DNA of 64,000 bases from Bubalus kerabau (GCF_029407905.1 NC_073628.1:89152501-89216500), one strand, 5' to 3'; positions 45,311 through 56,560 are shown, counted from the first letter of the stretch. A program made the numbers and translations. Notes: generated by a model not told the origin, from the sequence alone.

Positions 45311-45800
45311 GATGTTACCAGTGGGGGAGACTGGGCAAAATGTATAAGGAAGGTCTCCGTATTATTTCTGATATCTGGATGCAAATCTAAAAATATCTCA
45401 ATAAAAATGTCAATAAAAACATTATAATTAGTCTGAATTATCTAGTAAAAAACCCTAAAGTAATTAATAAAATACATTATTCTGAATTTATGCTACCCAT
45501 TAAGAGCTGGAATTCAGCCTCTCATTAAATCATGATTCTGAAAGGTGAAGAAAACCCACAGGTGGGTAGTCCCTTCTCAGGGATTCTGTGGGGAGAGCTG
45601 GTGGATAGGTTAGAATTGAGGGTGTGACCCTCCTTTGTCCTTCCATTTGAAGAACCTATTATTTTATGATTCTTCTATTAATTGCAATATATTTCTTTTA
45701 TTTGTCAAAATTGCCTTGACTTTTATTTTGTCTGTCAAATTGCTGGTCTGCCCCATTTCCCTCTAGGGTAATTTGCAGTCTTCAATGGCCTTTTAAAAAT
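45311..45800. other. unassigned non-coding stretch
   Basis: AT-rich; nothing recognised apart from short AATAAAAA runs near 45400. Confidence 0.4.
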
Positions 45801-45943
45801 ATTTGTTTTTTTCTTTTAATTTAATTTAATTTAATTTTTTTTAATTTAATTTTATTTTTTAACTTTACAATATTGTATTGGTTTTGCCATATATCAAAAT
45901 GAATCTGCCACAGGTATACACATGTTCCCCAATTTGTTTTTTT
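45801..45943 (-). mobile_element. L1_BT 3' end with 12-bp target duplication
   Basis: Antisense insert 45813-45931, only 119 bp: a TTTAATTTAATTTAATTTAA-type tail, then CAATATTGTATTGGTTTTGC and CAGGTATACACATGTTCCCC. ATTTG plus seven T is repeated at 45801-45812 and 45932-45943. Confidence 0.92.
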
Positions 45944-46140
45944 AGGTTATTGATAAAGGTAGCATTGGGCACAGAACAAAACACTGCAAATAGGCCAACT
46001 GTGATCCACAGATTTCCATTCCCTGCTAGTCGGTGGTGTTTGACCACCTGAGGCATACAGTACAGGATCACTGACTCAGAGTGGAATGGGGCATGAGGAG
46101 TCCCTGGTACAGCCCCTTACCAAGTACCTGAGGGAGCCCA

Positions 46141-46373
46141 GGCATCTGAAGAAAAGAAAGTGTTACTCTCTCAATCATCTTCAACTCTTTCAACCCCATG
46201 TACTGTAGCCCGCCAGGCTCCTCTGCCCATGGGTGTCTCCAGGCACGAATACTGGAGTGGGCTGCCATTCCCTTCTCCAGGGTATCTTCCCAACCCAGCG
46301 ATCAAACCCAGGTCTCCCCACCTTGCAGCAGATTCTTTACCATCTGAGTCACCAGGGAAGTCCGGGCATCTGA
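46141..46373 (-). mobile_element. Bov-tA SINE with 9-bp target duplication
   Basis: Antisense, about 46156-46364. GGCATCTGA lies at 46141-46149 and 46365-46373. The head ends GAGTCACCAGGGAAGTCC. Confidence 0.9.
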
Positions 46374-46479
46374 GTCAGGTGATTATAATTTACTGATGAA
46401 TATTTAGTAAGATTAATTTCAGTTCCTTTATTTCCTGAGTGAAAAAAGAAAATTTTAAATAACAATTTAAAACTCTTTT

Positions 46480-46719
46480 AAACAGTTTTCTTGTGCTTTC
46501 CAGGTGGCACTAGTGGTAAAGAATCCACCTGCCAATGCAGGAGATACAAGAGATGCAGATTCGATCCCTGGGTCAGGAAAATCCCCTAGAGGAGGGCATG
46601 GCAACCCACTCCAGTATTCTTGCCTGGAGAATCCCATGGACAGAGCAGCCTGATGGGCTACAGTCGATGGGGTCGCAAAGAGTCAGACACAACTGAAGTG
46701 ACTGAGCACAAACAGTTTT
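46480..46719 (+). mobile_element. Bov-tA SINE with 10-bp target duplication
   Basis: Sense insert 46490-46709 with head CAGGTGGCACTAGTGGTAAA and an extra ATACAAGAGATGCAG segment like that in 23042-23245. AAACAGTTTT is repeated at 46480-46489 and 46710-46719. Confidence 0.93.
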
Positions 46720-47237
46720 TTTAACTTCTTTTCTTCTATCAGGTCAGTTAGTTGTAACTTTTATCCTCTGAAATATTGTGTGAGGCACAAAGCGGTATCT
46801 CTAGAGATTTGAAAATGATGACATAATATTACAAGTAATATGCTTATGAAAGTGAGTGGGTTTTTTTTTCTGGGGTGTGTCCAAGCAGACCTGTTTATGG
46901 AGTTGCAGATCCCCTTGGGTGCTTAGTTTGGAACGATTCTTACAAGACCTTGGATAATCCTCAGCTGCCTGTCTGTTCCTCCATCTGATACCTCGCTTAG
47001 GTACATCTATCTGTGTATCCTGAAAGTGCTTTGTGTTTCAGCTTTGCCTGTCTGCCTGATGCTCTCAGCTTCTGCTTACACCAATAAGCAATACAAACAA
47101 TTTTTTCCTAATGTGATAAATGAGAATGTGAAATTTCACCTTACTAGTGGAATTTGCCATCATCTGAAAGGAAATGGATCTCATGAATCATCTAAATCAA
47201 TTTCCTGCCCCCCAAATTTAATCCTGTATGTTGTTTT
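46720..47237. other. unassigned non-coding stretch
   Basis: T run at 46861. No exon or repeat identified. Confidence 0.4.
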
Positions 47238-47474
47238 TGTTCAATTGCTCAGTCATGTCTGACTCGTTGCAACCCCATGGACTGCAGCAGGCCAGGTTTC
47301 CCTGTTCATCACCATCTTCCAGAGTTTGCTCACACTCAGGTTCATTGAGTTGGTGATGCCATCCAACCGTCTCATCCTCTGTCATCCCCTTTTCCTCCTG
47401 CTTCTGTCTTTCCCAGCATCAGGGTCTTTTCCAATGAGTCAACTCTTTGAATCAGGTAGCTAATATTGGAGTTT
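47238..47474 (-). mobile_element. BovB 3' end, truncated
   Basis: Antisense; TTGTTCAATTGCTCAGTCA tail side, GGTGATGCCATCCAACCG and CATCAGGGTCTTTTCC blocks, ending near GCTAATATTGGAG. Confidence 0.92.
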
Positions 47475-48591
47475 GTATGAGGACTCATATTTTTTCCAAG
47501 TGTTTATTATACTTGATGTGTAGAAAACTGCTGAGATAAGTAAAGATAAAGAAATGGACATGAGAAGGTTGTTCTACCAAAGCCAAAAAGCTAGTAATGA
47601 CAAAGCTGGGTCTGGAACCCCTGGCTAGAACTTCCCTTCATGTAAGCCTGGGCTGAAAGTCACTTTTCCTAAAATAGTCAAAGGATGAAAGCACCACTGT
47701 TTTCCTGACTTATCTCCATAGAGTTAATCTTTCCCTGTCTGGAAAATCCTCTCAGCTTCAGTACTTAATTCATCTTTTACTCCACCTTCTCTGAAACCTG
47801 GCTGAGGACAATTCCAGGTTGTCCCTCAAGACACATTAATTCTCTTCTAGTAAAAGCAGCAGGGTTTTAAACTTCTACACAATTTATGGTTTCAAGTAAA
47901 TTTATAAGATGTTAGTAAATGGAGAATGTTTATTTTTAAATGTTTTTATCTTTAAAAGAAATTTTGAAGACCTATTATACTCTTAAATACTCTTCAGCTC
48001 CTAAAAGAATAAAGAATAGCTGTACTGATGTACTGATACTTCTGCATCAGCTGTACTGATGCAGAAGATTCTCAAAGAATTATCAACTAAAAAAAGAAAG
48101 TAGCAAAATATATGCATAATTTGATTCCATTTTGTTTAAAAAAAAAAGAAAACTATGTATTTACATGGGTGTTTAGGTATAGAAATATGCATAGAGATCT
48201 CTATAGAAATATAGCAAACAGCTGTGATTATCTCTGGAGAAGGAGTAGTGATGGGGTAGGAAGGATTTTAGTATATATTATATTTTAGTGGTCTATATTT
48301 GAGTACAATGTTTAAAAATAGAAATGTATGATATATTACTTGAGAAATTAAATAAAAAATATTGTAGAACTAAAAAGTAGGCAAAACTCTAAATCCACTA
48401 ACAACAGAAACCCAGAAAATGCACATACCTTCTGTTAAATGCCTGTTTCAATTTAGAAGTTCTGTTATAATCTGTTAGTGGTTTTGAAGGCTCTTTGATT
48501 TTGTAGCCAACCAGAAAGATCTGAGTTTTTTATTTATCTAATCCCCATTCAATATATTTCATTAAATTTTATAAACTAAATCTTAGTTTTC
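47475..48591. other. unassigned AT-rich stretch
   Basis: A possible L2 trace lies around 47690-47880 (CCTTCTCTGAAACCTGGCTG). A short local repeat of CTGTACTGATG(C) occurs at about 48020-48063. Otherwise unremarkable. Confidence 0.4.
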
Positions 48592-49105
48592 AGTTCAGTT
48601 CAGTTCAGTCACTCAGTCATGTCCGACTCTTTGCGACCCCATGAATCACAGCACGCCAGGCCTCCCTGTCCATCACCAACTCCCGGAGTTCATGCAGACT
48701 CACGTCCATTGAGTCAGTGATGCCATCCAGCCATCTCATCCTCTGTCGTCCCCTTCTCCTCCTGCCCCCAATCCCTCCCAGCATCAGAGTCTTTTCCAAT
48801 GAGTCAACTCTTTGCATGAGGTGGCAAAAGTACTGGAGTTTCAGCTTCAGCATCAGTTCTTCCAAAGAACACCCAGGACTGATCTCCTTCAGAATGGACT
48901 GGCTGGATCTCCTTGGAGTCCAAGGGACTCTCAAGAGTCTTCTCCAACACCACAGTTCAAAAGCATCAATTCTTCAGTGCTCAGCTTCCTTCACAGTCCA
49001 ACTCTCACATCCATATATGACCACTGGAAAAACCATAGCCTTGACTAGACGAACCTTTTTTGGCAAAGTAATGTCTATGCTTTTCAATATGCTATCTAGG
49101 TTTTA
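48592..49105 (-). mobile_element. BovB 3' end, truncated
   Basis: Antisense, about 510 bp from four TCAGT units through to GCTATCTAGGTTTT, the block just upstream of the RT-C-terminal boundary. On the minus strand a 105-codon frame (48617-48934) survives with RRRGRQRMRWLDGITDSMD. Confidence 0.95.
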
Positions 49106-49424
49106 AGTTGTATCAAATTCTCAATTTGGAAACAATATGGAACACTGTTCTGGGAGAAAGTTAAGTCATTGTCTAAGATCTTGATGTAACAGCATATCTC
49201 TCAAAACTAACATTAGAGCTGGTTTCTCTGAACCTTTCCCAGCTTTTTCTTTAAAAAAAAAAATTAGATTTTCTCAAAATCTTTCTTGACAGTCAGCAAG
49301 AAACCTGGGTCACAGATGGTTAGTTTATTATATTGATACTTAGCACACACCTCGTGCTAGATCAGCAGTTAGGGACCAAAAAATCGCTGGTTGTGTATGT
49401 GAAGTGAATTTTTCATTCAGTTCA
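49106..49424. other. unassigned spacer
   Basis: A run of A near 49254; nothing else recognised. Confidence 0.4.
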
Positions 49425-49492
49425 GTTCAGTTTAGTAGCTCAGTCGAGTCCAACTCTTTGCGACCCCATGAACCACAGCATGCCAAGCTTCC
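49425..49492 (-). mobile_element. BovB 3' tail, very short
   Basis: About 68 bp of antisense BovB tail: TCAGTTCAGTTCAGTTTAG, then CAGTCGAGTCCAACTC and CACAGCATGCCAAGC. Confidence 0.85.
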
Positions 49493-49589
49493 AGCCTTTG
49501 GGAAATGTTGGTTATGTTACTTAACTAGAATTACAAACATTTCTTAGTAGCTCAGTACAGCTGTCCCCTCTCCCAGTGGAGACATGTGA

Positions 49590-50002
49590 GTGCATGCATG
49601 TGTGTGCTGTCACTCAGTCATGTCCAACTCTGTGCGACCCCCATGGACTGTAGCCCACAGGCTCCTCTGTCAATGGGATTCTCCAGGCAAGTATACTGGA
49701 GTGGGTTGCCATGCCCTCCACGGGATCGTCTTGACCCAGGAATTGAACGCATGTCTCATGGAGGGATTGGGGGCAGGAGGAGAAGGGGACGACAGAGGAT
49801 GAGATGGCTAGATGGCATCACCGACTCGATGGACGTGAGTTTGAGTGAACTCTGGGAGTTGGTGATGGACAGGGAGGCCCGGCGTGCTGCAGTTCATGGG
49901 GTTGCAAAGAGTCGGACACGAATGAGTGACTGAACTGAACTGAACTCATGTCTCCTGCATCGGCAGGCGATTCTTTACAACTAGCACCACCTGGGAAGCC
50001 CA
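49590..50002 (-). mobile_element. Bov-tA SINE split by a BovB tail
   Basis: The antisense SINE body occupies 49590-49755 and its head resumes at 49948-50002 (GCATCGGCAGGCGATTC to CACCTGGGAAGCCC). CATGTCTC at 49748-49755 reappears just after the BovB insert (49948-49955). Confidence 0.9.
49756..49947 (+). mobile_element. BovB 3' end nested in a SINE
   Basis: Sense, 192 bp, from GGAGGGATTGGGGGCAGG to three CTGAA units. It is the youngest event at this spot because it interrupts the SINE and carries the SINE-derived CATGTCTC duplication on its right. Confidence 0.92.
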
Positions 50003-50553
50003 ATGGAGACATGGATGCAATTAAAAATTTGGAATAGATGAGTTTCTTCATTTAGTTACCCTTATTACGGAGCATTGCCTACGTACCAAGACCTCTGTGT
50101 CTAGGTATCTGGAGTAAATGAGACATGGCACCTGGCCATACGTTGCTTACTGTTCTGACCAGACGTCAGACATCTCCAGGAGAGTGTGATGGTACTGACA
50201 GGTTGCCTATGAGCACAGCAGATAGACATGATGTCCTGCTCAGATCTCAGGGAAGGCCTTTTAGGAATGTGGAACTTGGTCTGAGTTTGGGAAGATTGAT
50301 AGGAGAAAGCAGTAAGAATATTGCATTTTAGGCATAAACACAATTGCACCCAAGGAATGACATTTTGTTGAATCATGAAATTGTGGAATAGCTGACTTTT
50401 TTAGTTAAAATTGTCAAATATTGGCAGTTGCGTTGGTGCAATCTAGTAGTGCTTTATTCCCAGAGCAAAGGTGTTTGGGATGAAATAGCAGGGGGTGGGT
50501 GGGGAATGATGGGCAGGACCAGATGTGGAAGAGCCTTATGTGCCTGGCAAAGG
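50003..50553. other. unassigned non-coding stretch
   Basis: Mixed composition; no family recognised. Confidence 0.4.
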
Positions 50554-50764
50554 CAGGATTTATCAACCTCAGCACCAATGACATTTTGTGGCAGATCATT
50601 CTTTGTCGGAGGATGATGCTGTCCCTTATAGCATATTTACCAGCATCCCTGGTGCCTACTTCCCAATAGATGCCACTAGTCTCCTCCCCCGGTTCTACAA
50701 CCAAAATTGCCTCAGACGTAATCAGTTATCCTCTGGGGATAAAACTATCCCAGCTGGAAAATAT
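50554..50764 (-). mobile_element. MER20 (hAT-Charlie non-autonomous element)
   Basis: The consensus reads on the minus strand. On the plus strand it runs CAGGATTTATCAACCTCAGC, CATTTTGTGGCAGATCATTC, AGCATCCCTGGTGCCTACTT, TAGATGCCACTAGTCTCC, and closes ATCCCAGCTGG. This matches the MER20 reverse complement along its full length of about 210 bp. Confidence 0.85.
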
Positions 50765-51379
50765 GGAGATAAGGAATTTGAACATAACCTTGCAAACTAT
50801 GGGAAAGCATTGAAGCTGTTCATTGAGAATATCAGATTTGCTCTGAAAGAAAGCAGGGAACAGAGAGGAGACATGGGTCCTTCCAGGCTGTTGCAGTAAA
50901 CAAATAAAGGTATGATGGGAAAAGGGGAGAGACACAGAGGTATCAAGAAGGGTGGAGATCACACAGGTTTGGAAATAATTGTGTGAGTGTGTGCATGTGA
51001 ATGTGTAGGGGTTGGGGAAGTGAATAAAAAGAAGGATTTTATCATGATGCCTAAACAAAAAGTGAGAGAGTGAGAGGGTAAAAAGAGTAGTGGCTGGTGG
51101 TAATTAGGAGGACAAAAGTGGCATAATCAGTGATCTGATGGTCTAAGGAAACTGTGAGATTGGAGAGGTGACAGATGACAGTGTTCATGAGGAGAATCAG
51201 AAATGCCAGCTTCAAAGGCCCTACCTTCTCCCCACCCATGTCTGGTGGGGTGTGAACTATCACCATGTAGAAACCAACTCCATATGTTCATAGTTAATTT
51301 TTGACATAGAATCACACATTTGATTAAAATCGAACAAGATTCGTTTTCCTAGTACCTTGAACATGCCATGCTCTTTCCA
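50765..51379. other. unassigned non-coding stretch
   Basis: GAGAG-rich patch at 51062-51082 and TGTG patches near 50984-51010. No gene. Confidence 0.4.
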
Positions 51380-51655
51380 TCAAAGGTTGTCTCCTGACTA
51401 ATCCTTCCAGGTGGTAAGCTCTTCCCAATCTCTCTTCATCTACCCTTTTTCTTGAAGTCTTAAAAGTAATTTCATCAGAGAACACCCCCACTCAGGACCT
51501 CTCTGTGCACCCCAGTACTAGTTTACTTCTCCTTGTGTATTCCCTTATAACATCTGGTACTTCTTGCAGTATTTTTCAGTGTTAAGTATGTATTCACCTC
51601 TTGATAATCATGTATTTACTGCCTCTCCCTTCTAGGCTGTATGCTCCCTAAAGGT

Positions 51656-52604
51656 TCAGTTCACTTCAGTTCAGCCACTCAGTCGTGTCCAAATCTTTGC
51701 GACCCCATGAATCACAGCACGCCAGGCCTCCCTGTCCATCACCAACTCCCGGAGTTCACTCAAAGTAATGTCCATCGAGTCGGTGATGCCATCCAGCCAT
51801 CTCATCCTCTGTCGTTCCCTTCTCCTCCTGCCCTCAATCCCTCCCATCATCAGGGTCTTTTCCAATGAGTCAACTCTTCACATGAGGTGGCCAAAGTACT
51901 GGAGTTTAAGCTTTAGCATCAGTCCTTCCGAAGAACACCCAGGACTGATCTTTAGGATGGACTGGTTGGATCTCCTTGCAGTCCAAGGGACTCTCAAGAG
52001 TCTTCTCCAACACCACAGTTCAAAAGCATCAATTCTTCAGCACTCAGCTTTCTTTACAGTCCAACTCTCACATCCATACATGACCACTGGAAAAACCATA
52101 GCCTTGACTAGATGGACCTTTGTTGGCAAAATAATGTCTCTGCTTTTGAATATGCTATCTAGGTTGGTCTTAACTTTCCTTCCAAGGAGTAAGCATCTTT
52201 ATTTTCATGGCTGAGATCACCATCTGCAGTGATTTTGGAGCCCCCCCAAATAAATTCTGACACTGTTTCCACTGTTTCCCCATCTATTTCCCATGATGTG
52301 ATGGGACCAGACGCCATGATCTCAGCTTTCTGAATGTTGAGCTTTAAGCCAACTTTTACATTCTCCTCTTTCACTTTCATCAAGAGGCTTTTTAGTTCCT
52401 CTTCACTTTCTGCCATAAAGGTGGTGTCATCTGCATATCTGAGGTTATTGATATTTCTCCTGGCAATCTTGATTCCAGCTTATGCTTCTTCCAGCCCAAC
52501 GTTTCTCATGATGTACTCTGCACAGAAGTTAAATAAGCAGGGTGACAATATACAGCCTTGACATACTCCTTTTCCTATTTGGAACCAGTCTGTTGTTCCA
52601 TGTA
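51656..52604 (-). mobile_element. BovB LINE, 3' half, antisense
   Basis: About 950 bp. It starts with TTCAGTTCACTTCAGTTCAG and ends in the block GGAACCAGTCTGTTGTTCC, just upstream of the RT palm. It is the most complete minus-strand BovB copy here and lies inside the L2 tail. Confidence 0.95.
51671..52560 (-). pseudogene. BovB reverse transcriptase relic, minus strand
   Basis: On the minus strand the frame 52416-52159 reads AESEEELKSLLMKVKEEN and KLNIQKAEIMASGPITSWEI, then breaks in a poly-G-like spot near 52240. The C-terminal part survives as a 64-codon frame (51865-51671) with RRRRERQRMRWLDGI. The YADD box falls immediately upstream of the first frame (plus-strand CATCTGCATATCT at about 52428). 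Non-functional. Confidence 0.88.
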
Positions 52605-52690
52605 GGAGCATCTTTATCTTGCCCCTACTCTATCTCCATCACCTAGCTTAGTGCCTGCCATTTACAGGCATTCAAGAAAGAGATTTGACC

Positions 52691-53402
52691 AACTGTCCCA
52701 ATTCTGGTATTTTTCAGAAGCCGTGGGTGGTTGGAAATACTACATTCCACACCTGGAGTGTGACTTTCTAATTTTTTTCAATAACACACAGAATTGGAAG
52801 GAACCTTGCATTCATCCAATTCAGACCCCCACTGAATGAGAGACTGAGGACCTCAGAAGGAGAAAGGAGGAACCTCTGGGGCTCATTCCCACCCATGGGC
52901 TTCCAGACACATAGGTTGCCTCTCTGCCTGGCCTGCTCAAGAATCCTGGGGAGAAGCATGAACCCACTGCCTTTTGTTTCCTTGGGTGCAGAGCTGCTCC
53001 GGGGGCATCACTTCTCCTTGCCTCTGGCTTGTGCCTTTGTGCTACAGGTAGACTTTCAGGGTAGAAAGCAGACGGCATCTGGTGTACTTGAGGGGAGATG
53101 CTATCGCTGGGAAGGGAGTCAAAAAACACAGACCTGGCCTCAACAGCCACCACCAATTGGACAATGAGAACAGATGGGTCAGGGCTCTGGGGTAGTGCAG
53201 GGACTCACCTTCAACCCAGCCTGGCAAATGGCTGTCTGACCCAGAAACTGTCAGGTATACAACTGAACCAAAGGTATTGTGTTCCTTACCCTAAAGGGGA
53301 GATTGAACTTCAGAAGGAGAAACCTACTTCTACGTGTCTTCTGTTCCTTAGTCTGGTGCTAAAGGGTTGGGTAATAAGATGAGAGGAGGTTTCCAAAGCA
53401 CA
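52691..53402. other. unassigned stretch, moderately GC-rich
   Basis: Mixed-composition sequence with open frames on both strands (for example 52821-53156 minus, 111 codons; 52895-53167 plus, 90 codons) but no family motif and no clear splice sites. It is the second most gene-like background region after 11.2-14.2 kb, with weak support. Confidence 0.35.
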
Positions 53403-53623
53403 CTGTGTGGATGGGCTTCCCTGGTGGTCCAGAGGTTAAGAATCTCCCTTGCAATGCAGGGAACACAGGTTCAATACCTAACCAGGGAACTAAGATCCCA
53501 CTGGGCATAGCTAGAGAGTTCCTGCACTACAATGAAAGATCCTACATGATGCAAAACATCCTGCATGCCAAAACTAAGACTCAACACAGCCAAATAAATA
53601 AGTTAAAAAATACGCTGTGTGGA
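53403..53623 (+). mobile_element. CHR-type SINE with 9-bp target duplication
   Basis: Sense insert 53412-53614: TGGGCTTCCCTGGTGGTCC head, CAGGGAACTAAGATCCCAC body, CCAAATAAATAAGTTAAAA tail. CTGTGTGGA occurs at 53403-53411 and 53615-53623. Confidence 0.88.
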
Positions 53624-53695
53624 AATAGTAGGGAAAAGGAGGCTTTAATTTTCTCTCCTGAGTTTGTATTCATCACAATCTAATTTATTACAATT

Positions 53696-53930
53696 GAAAA
53701 GTACGAGTGCCAGTCCAGGTTCGATGCACGATACTGGATGCGTGGGGCTGGTGCAGTGGGACGACCCAGAGGGATGGAATGGGGAGGGAGGAGGGTTCAG
53801 GATGGGGAACACATGTATACCTGTGGCGGATTCATTTTGATATTTGGCAAAACTAATACAGTTATGTAAAGTCTAAAAATAAAATAAAATTTAAAAAATA
53901 AAATAAAAAAAAAAAAAGAAAGAAAAGTAC
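53696..53930 (+). mobile_element. L1_BT 3' end with 9-bp target duplication
   Basis: GAAAAGTAC at 53696-53704 and 53922-53930. The insert starts GAGTGCCAGTCCAGGTTC, runs through GGGGCTGGTGCAGTGGGAC and GGATGGGGAACACATGTATA, and ends in A-rich sequence. It is nearly identical to 33557-33720 but begins about 38 bp further upstream in the element. Confidence 0.93.
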
Positions 53931-54198
53931 TTGTATCTTCTGGCATCTTTTTTGGATCTTAAAGGACTCTACCCCCATTTACTAATCACAGTGTAGCTTT
54001 GCTAATTCATACAACAGGGATTATAGTCATTCTCACAATTTCCAGTCTTCCCCATATCCCCTGATTACTATATGCAGTACTTTTTTTTCACTTTTAAGGG
54101 AAAATTCCTCTTGTGAATGTTCATATTAGAAGGAAAAACTGAAGTTGGACATTAAAGAACAAAATGTATTGATTTATGGGGAAAGATTATCTCATGTA
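53931..54198. other. unassigned spacer
   Basis: No feature recognised. Confidence 0.4.
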
Positions 54199-54416
54199 TT
54201 GTTGTTATTGTCGTTTAGTCGCTAAGTCATGTCCACCTCTTTTTTGACCCCATGGACTGCAACCTGCCAGGGTCCTCTGTCCATGGGATTCTCCATGCAA
54301 GAAAACTGGAGAAGGTTGTCATTTCCCTCTCCAGGGGTATCTTCCTGACCTAGGGACTGAACCTGGGTATCCTGCCTTGGCAGGCAGATGCTTTACCACT
54401 GAACCACCAGGGAAGC
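54199..54416 (-). mobile_element. Bov-tA SINE
   Basis: Antisense; GTTGTTATTGTCGTTTAGTC tail side, head ending GAACCACCAGGGAAGC. Confidence 0.92.
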
Positions 54417-55081
54417 TTTGTGTGTGGGCACAGTAAATAAAAATATATCTTTAATAGACACATTAAATCCATATTTTATAGGATAGTATCACCAGAAATG
54501 TATGTTTTTCTCTATAGCCAGCTTTATAATAAATTTATACTATAAGGTTTCAATAAATCAGTGTTAGATAAAATAGGCCATCATGTAATTTATCTAATTA
54601 TTCACATTTTAAATTATTTTATTTTGTGCCATATAGATTTACTTAATCACTGACATCTATAATCGTTTTCCTTATAACATTTGATTTTTTTCATCTTTTT
54701 TACAATGCAGATGACATCTTTTATAATGCACAAGACAGCACAAATTTTAAAATAAACAGCTCGTGAAATAACTTTAGATTTATTCAGTGAAGGTCAGTGT
54801 GATGAAAATTTGTGTAAAAAAATATCTGTATTGTTTTGTTTTATTATAAGTGTTATAAAACTATGAATAATCTTACTTGTTCCATTTAATGTCAAGTTTA
54901 TATAAATTAGGTCATGTAGTTATCCTGTCAAAAAGTAATTGACTAATCTTGCTCCTGAAATGCATTCTATATACCATTCTCTCAGCATGAGTGGACTCGA
55001 AGTCTCCTAGTCATTTTCTCAGCAACTTTGATGGCAGGAAAAGCACTGAAACATTAGAAAAGAACAGAAATACAACATCTG
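54417..55081. other. AT-rich unassigned stretch
   Basis: One of the most AT-rich parts of the window; no repeat or gene recognised. Confidence 0.45.
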
Positions 55082-55418
55082 TTCAGTTTAATCGCTCAGT
55101 CGTGTCCGACTCTTTGTGACCCCATGAACCGCAGCATGCCAGGCCTCCCTGTCCATCACCAACTCCCGGAGTCTACCCAAACCCATGTCCACTGAGTTGG
55201 TGATGCCATCCAACCATCTCATCCTCTGTCGTCCCCTTCTCCTCCTGCCCTCAATCCCTCCCAGCATCAGGGTCTTTTCCAATGAGTCAACTCTTCACAT
55301 CAGGTGGCCAAAGTATTGGAGTTTCAGCTTCAACATCAGTCCTTCCAATGAACACCCAGGACTGATCTGCTTTAGGATGGCTGGTTGGATCTCCTTGCAG
55401 TCCAAGGGACCCTCAACC
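55082..55418 (-). mobile_element. BovB 3' end, truncated
   Basis: Antisense; GTTCAGTTTAATCGCTCAG tail side to CCAAGGGACCCTCAA. A 64-codon frame survives on the minus strand. Confidence 0.94.
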
Positions 55419-55484
55419 TATAGCTTATGTTGAAAATACTCTAAGTGGAAAACAAATAGGTTTTTTTCCCTTGACTTTAGAACA

Positions 55485-56560
55485 TGACTCTGATTCATTC
55501 ACTAATTCATTTGTTTGTTCAGCCAGCAAATGTTTACTAAACACCCCAAGGAACTTGTAGGAACTCCTCTACCATGGGGGATACAGTGATGAACAGAAGA
55601 GGCAGGATCTCATAGCTCCTAATGAGACCTAATGTGCAGAAGGATGGAATGGGGTAGACAATAATGAGCTTTCAAGTCAGTAATGGCCCTGGAGGGAGTA
55701 AATCAGGTCAGGGATACAGATTGCAGTCCTTTTCGAATAGGACTGTCAAGGGTCCTTCTCTGAGGTGGTGACATTGAGAAAAGGATGACATGCCAGGGTC
55801 TGAAAGAACAGCTCTCAGACTGAGCGGATAGGACGTGTGGATGGCTGGAGGAAGTAACATAATGTCAAGACCCAGGTGACTGGAGAATCCTTAGTTGGGA
55901 AAACTTAACAGGAATGGGGTTGAAGATCCTGCAGAAGCCAGATCATGTTGGCTCTCACAGAACAAAATGAAAGAGTCTGGGTTTTATCCCAAGTGTAATG
56001 TCTGTAGAGGGAGGGAACAATCAGTAGGATTTTGTTTCTGGTTGCAGAAGACCACTCTGGCTGCTGTGGGTAGACAACAGACTGAAGGGGGCAAGAGTGG
56101 TTTCAGAGGCTGTTGTAGCTGTCTGAGCAAGAGGCGAGGGTGCTTTGGATGAGGCTGCCAGTGGTGGGGGCAGAAACAATTTTGGAACAAATGTTGGAGA
56201 TATTGCTGATGGGATTCAATGATGTAGTCAATGTGGGTGGAAGAGACAGAGAAGAATCAAGGGTGAACCCCAGGTTTGAGGGTCCAGTAGGATGAATGCT
56301 AATGCCAGGACCTGAGATGGAAACAGTGGGAGGAACAGGCTTTAGAGTGGGGCTATCAAAACTTGTGCTTTGCTTGTGTATTTGAGTTGGTTATTAGACA
56401 CGGAAGTGGTGATGTTGGGTGGGCAGTTAAAGATAATGGTTTTGGACTCAGAGTAGAAAGCAGGACCAGAAATAAAATTTAGGCATTATCAACATACAGA
56501 TGACAGTTACACATACAGGATGGGTTCTTCTCACTCTACTCTTACTTTGTAGCTTCTGCT
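55485..56560 (-). mobile_element. L2 LINE remnant, antisense
   Basis: Starts with the reversed L2 3' end (CAGCCAGCAAATGTTTACTA, GGGGATACAGTGATGAACAG). It continues into the reversed ORF2 C-terminal region (AGACCACTCTGGCTGCTGTG, GGGCAAGAGTGGTTTCAGAG, GAGAAGAATCAAGGGTGAAC, CATACAGATGACAGTTACAC). The order matches the other L2 pieces read backwards. Confidence 0.75.

Larger units (their letters stand above)
51380..52690 (+). mobile_element. L2 LINE 3' UTR, split by BovB
   Basis: Sense L2 tail: TAATTTCATCAGAGAACACC, CCCTTATAACATCTGGTAC, CCCTTCTAGGCTGTATGCTC up to about 51655, then after the BovB insert TCTCCATCACCTAGCTTAGT and GCCTGCCATTTACAGGC. The two parts join into one continuous L2 3' end. 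Confidence 0.72.

Noticed and set aside
52821..53167. Opposed open frames of 111 and 90 codons as exons
   Set aside because: No splice sites, domain or repeat support; kept only as an unassigned stretch.
48592..55418. Regularly recurring blocks suggesting a tandem or CRISPR-like array
   Set aside because: These are dispersed BovB 3' ends of different lengths separated by kilobases; there are no short direct repeats with unique spacers.
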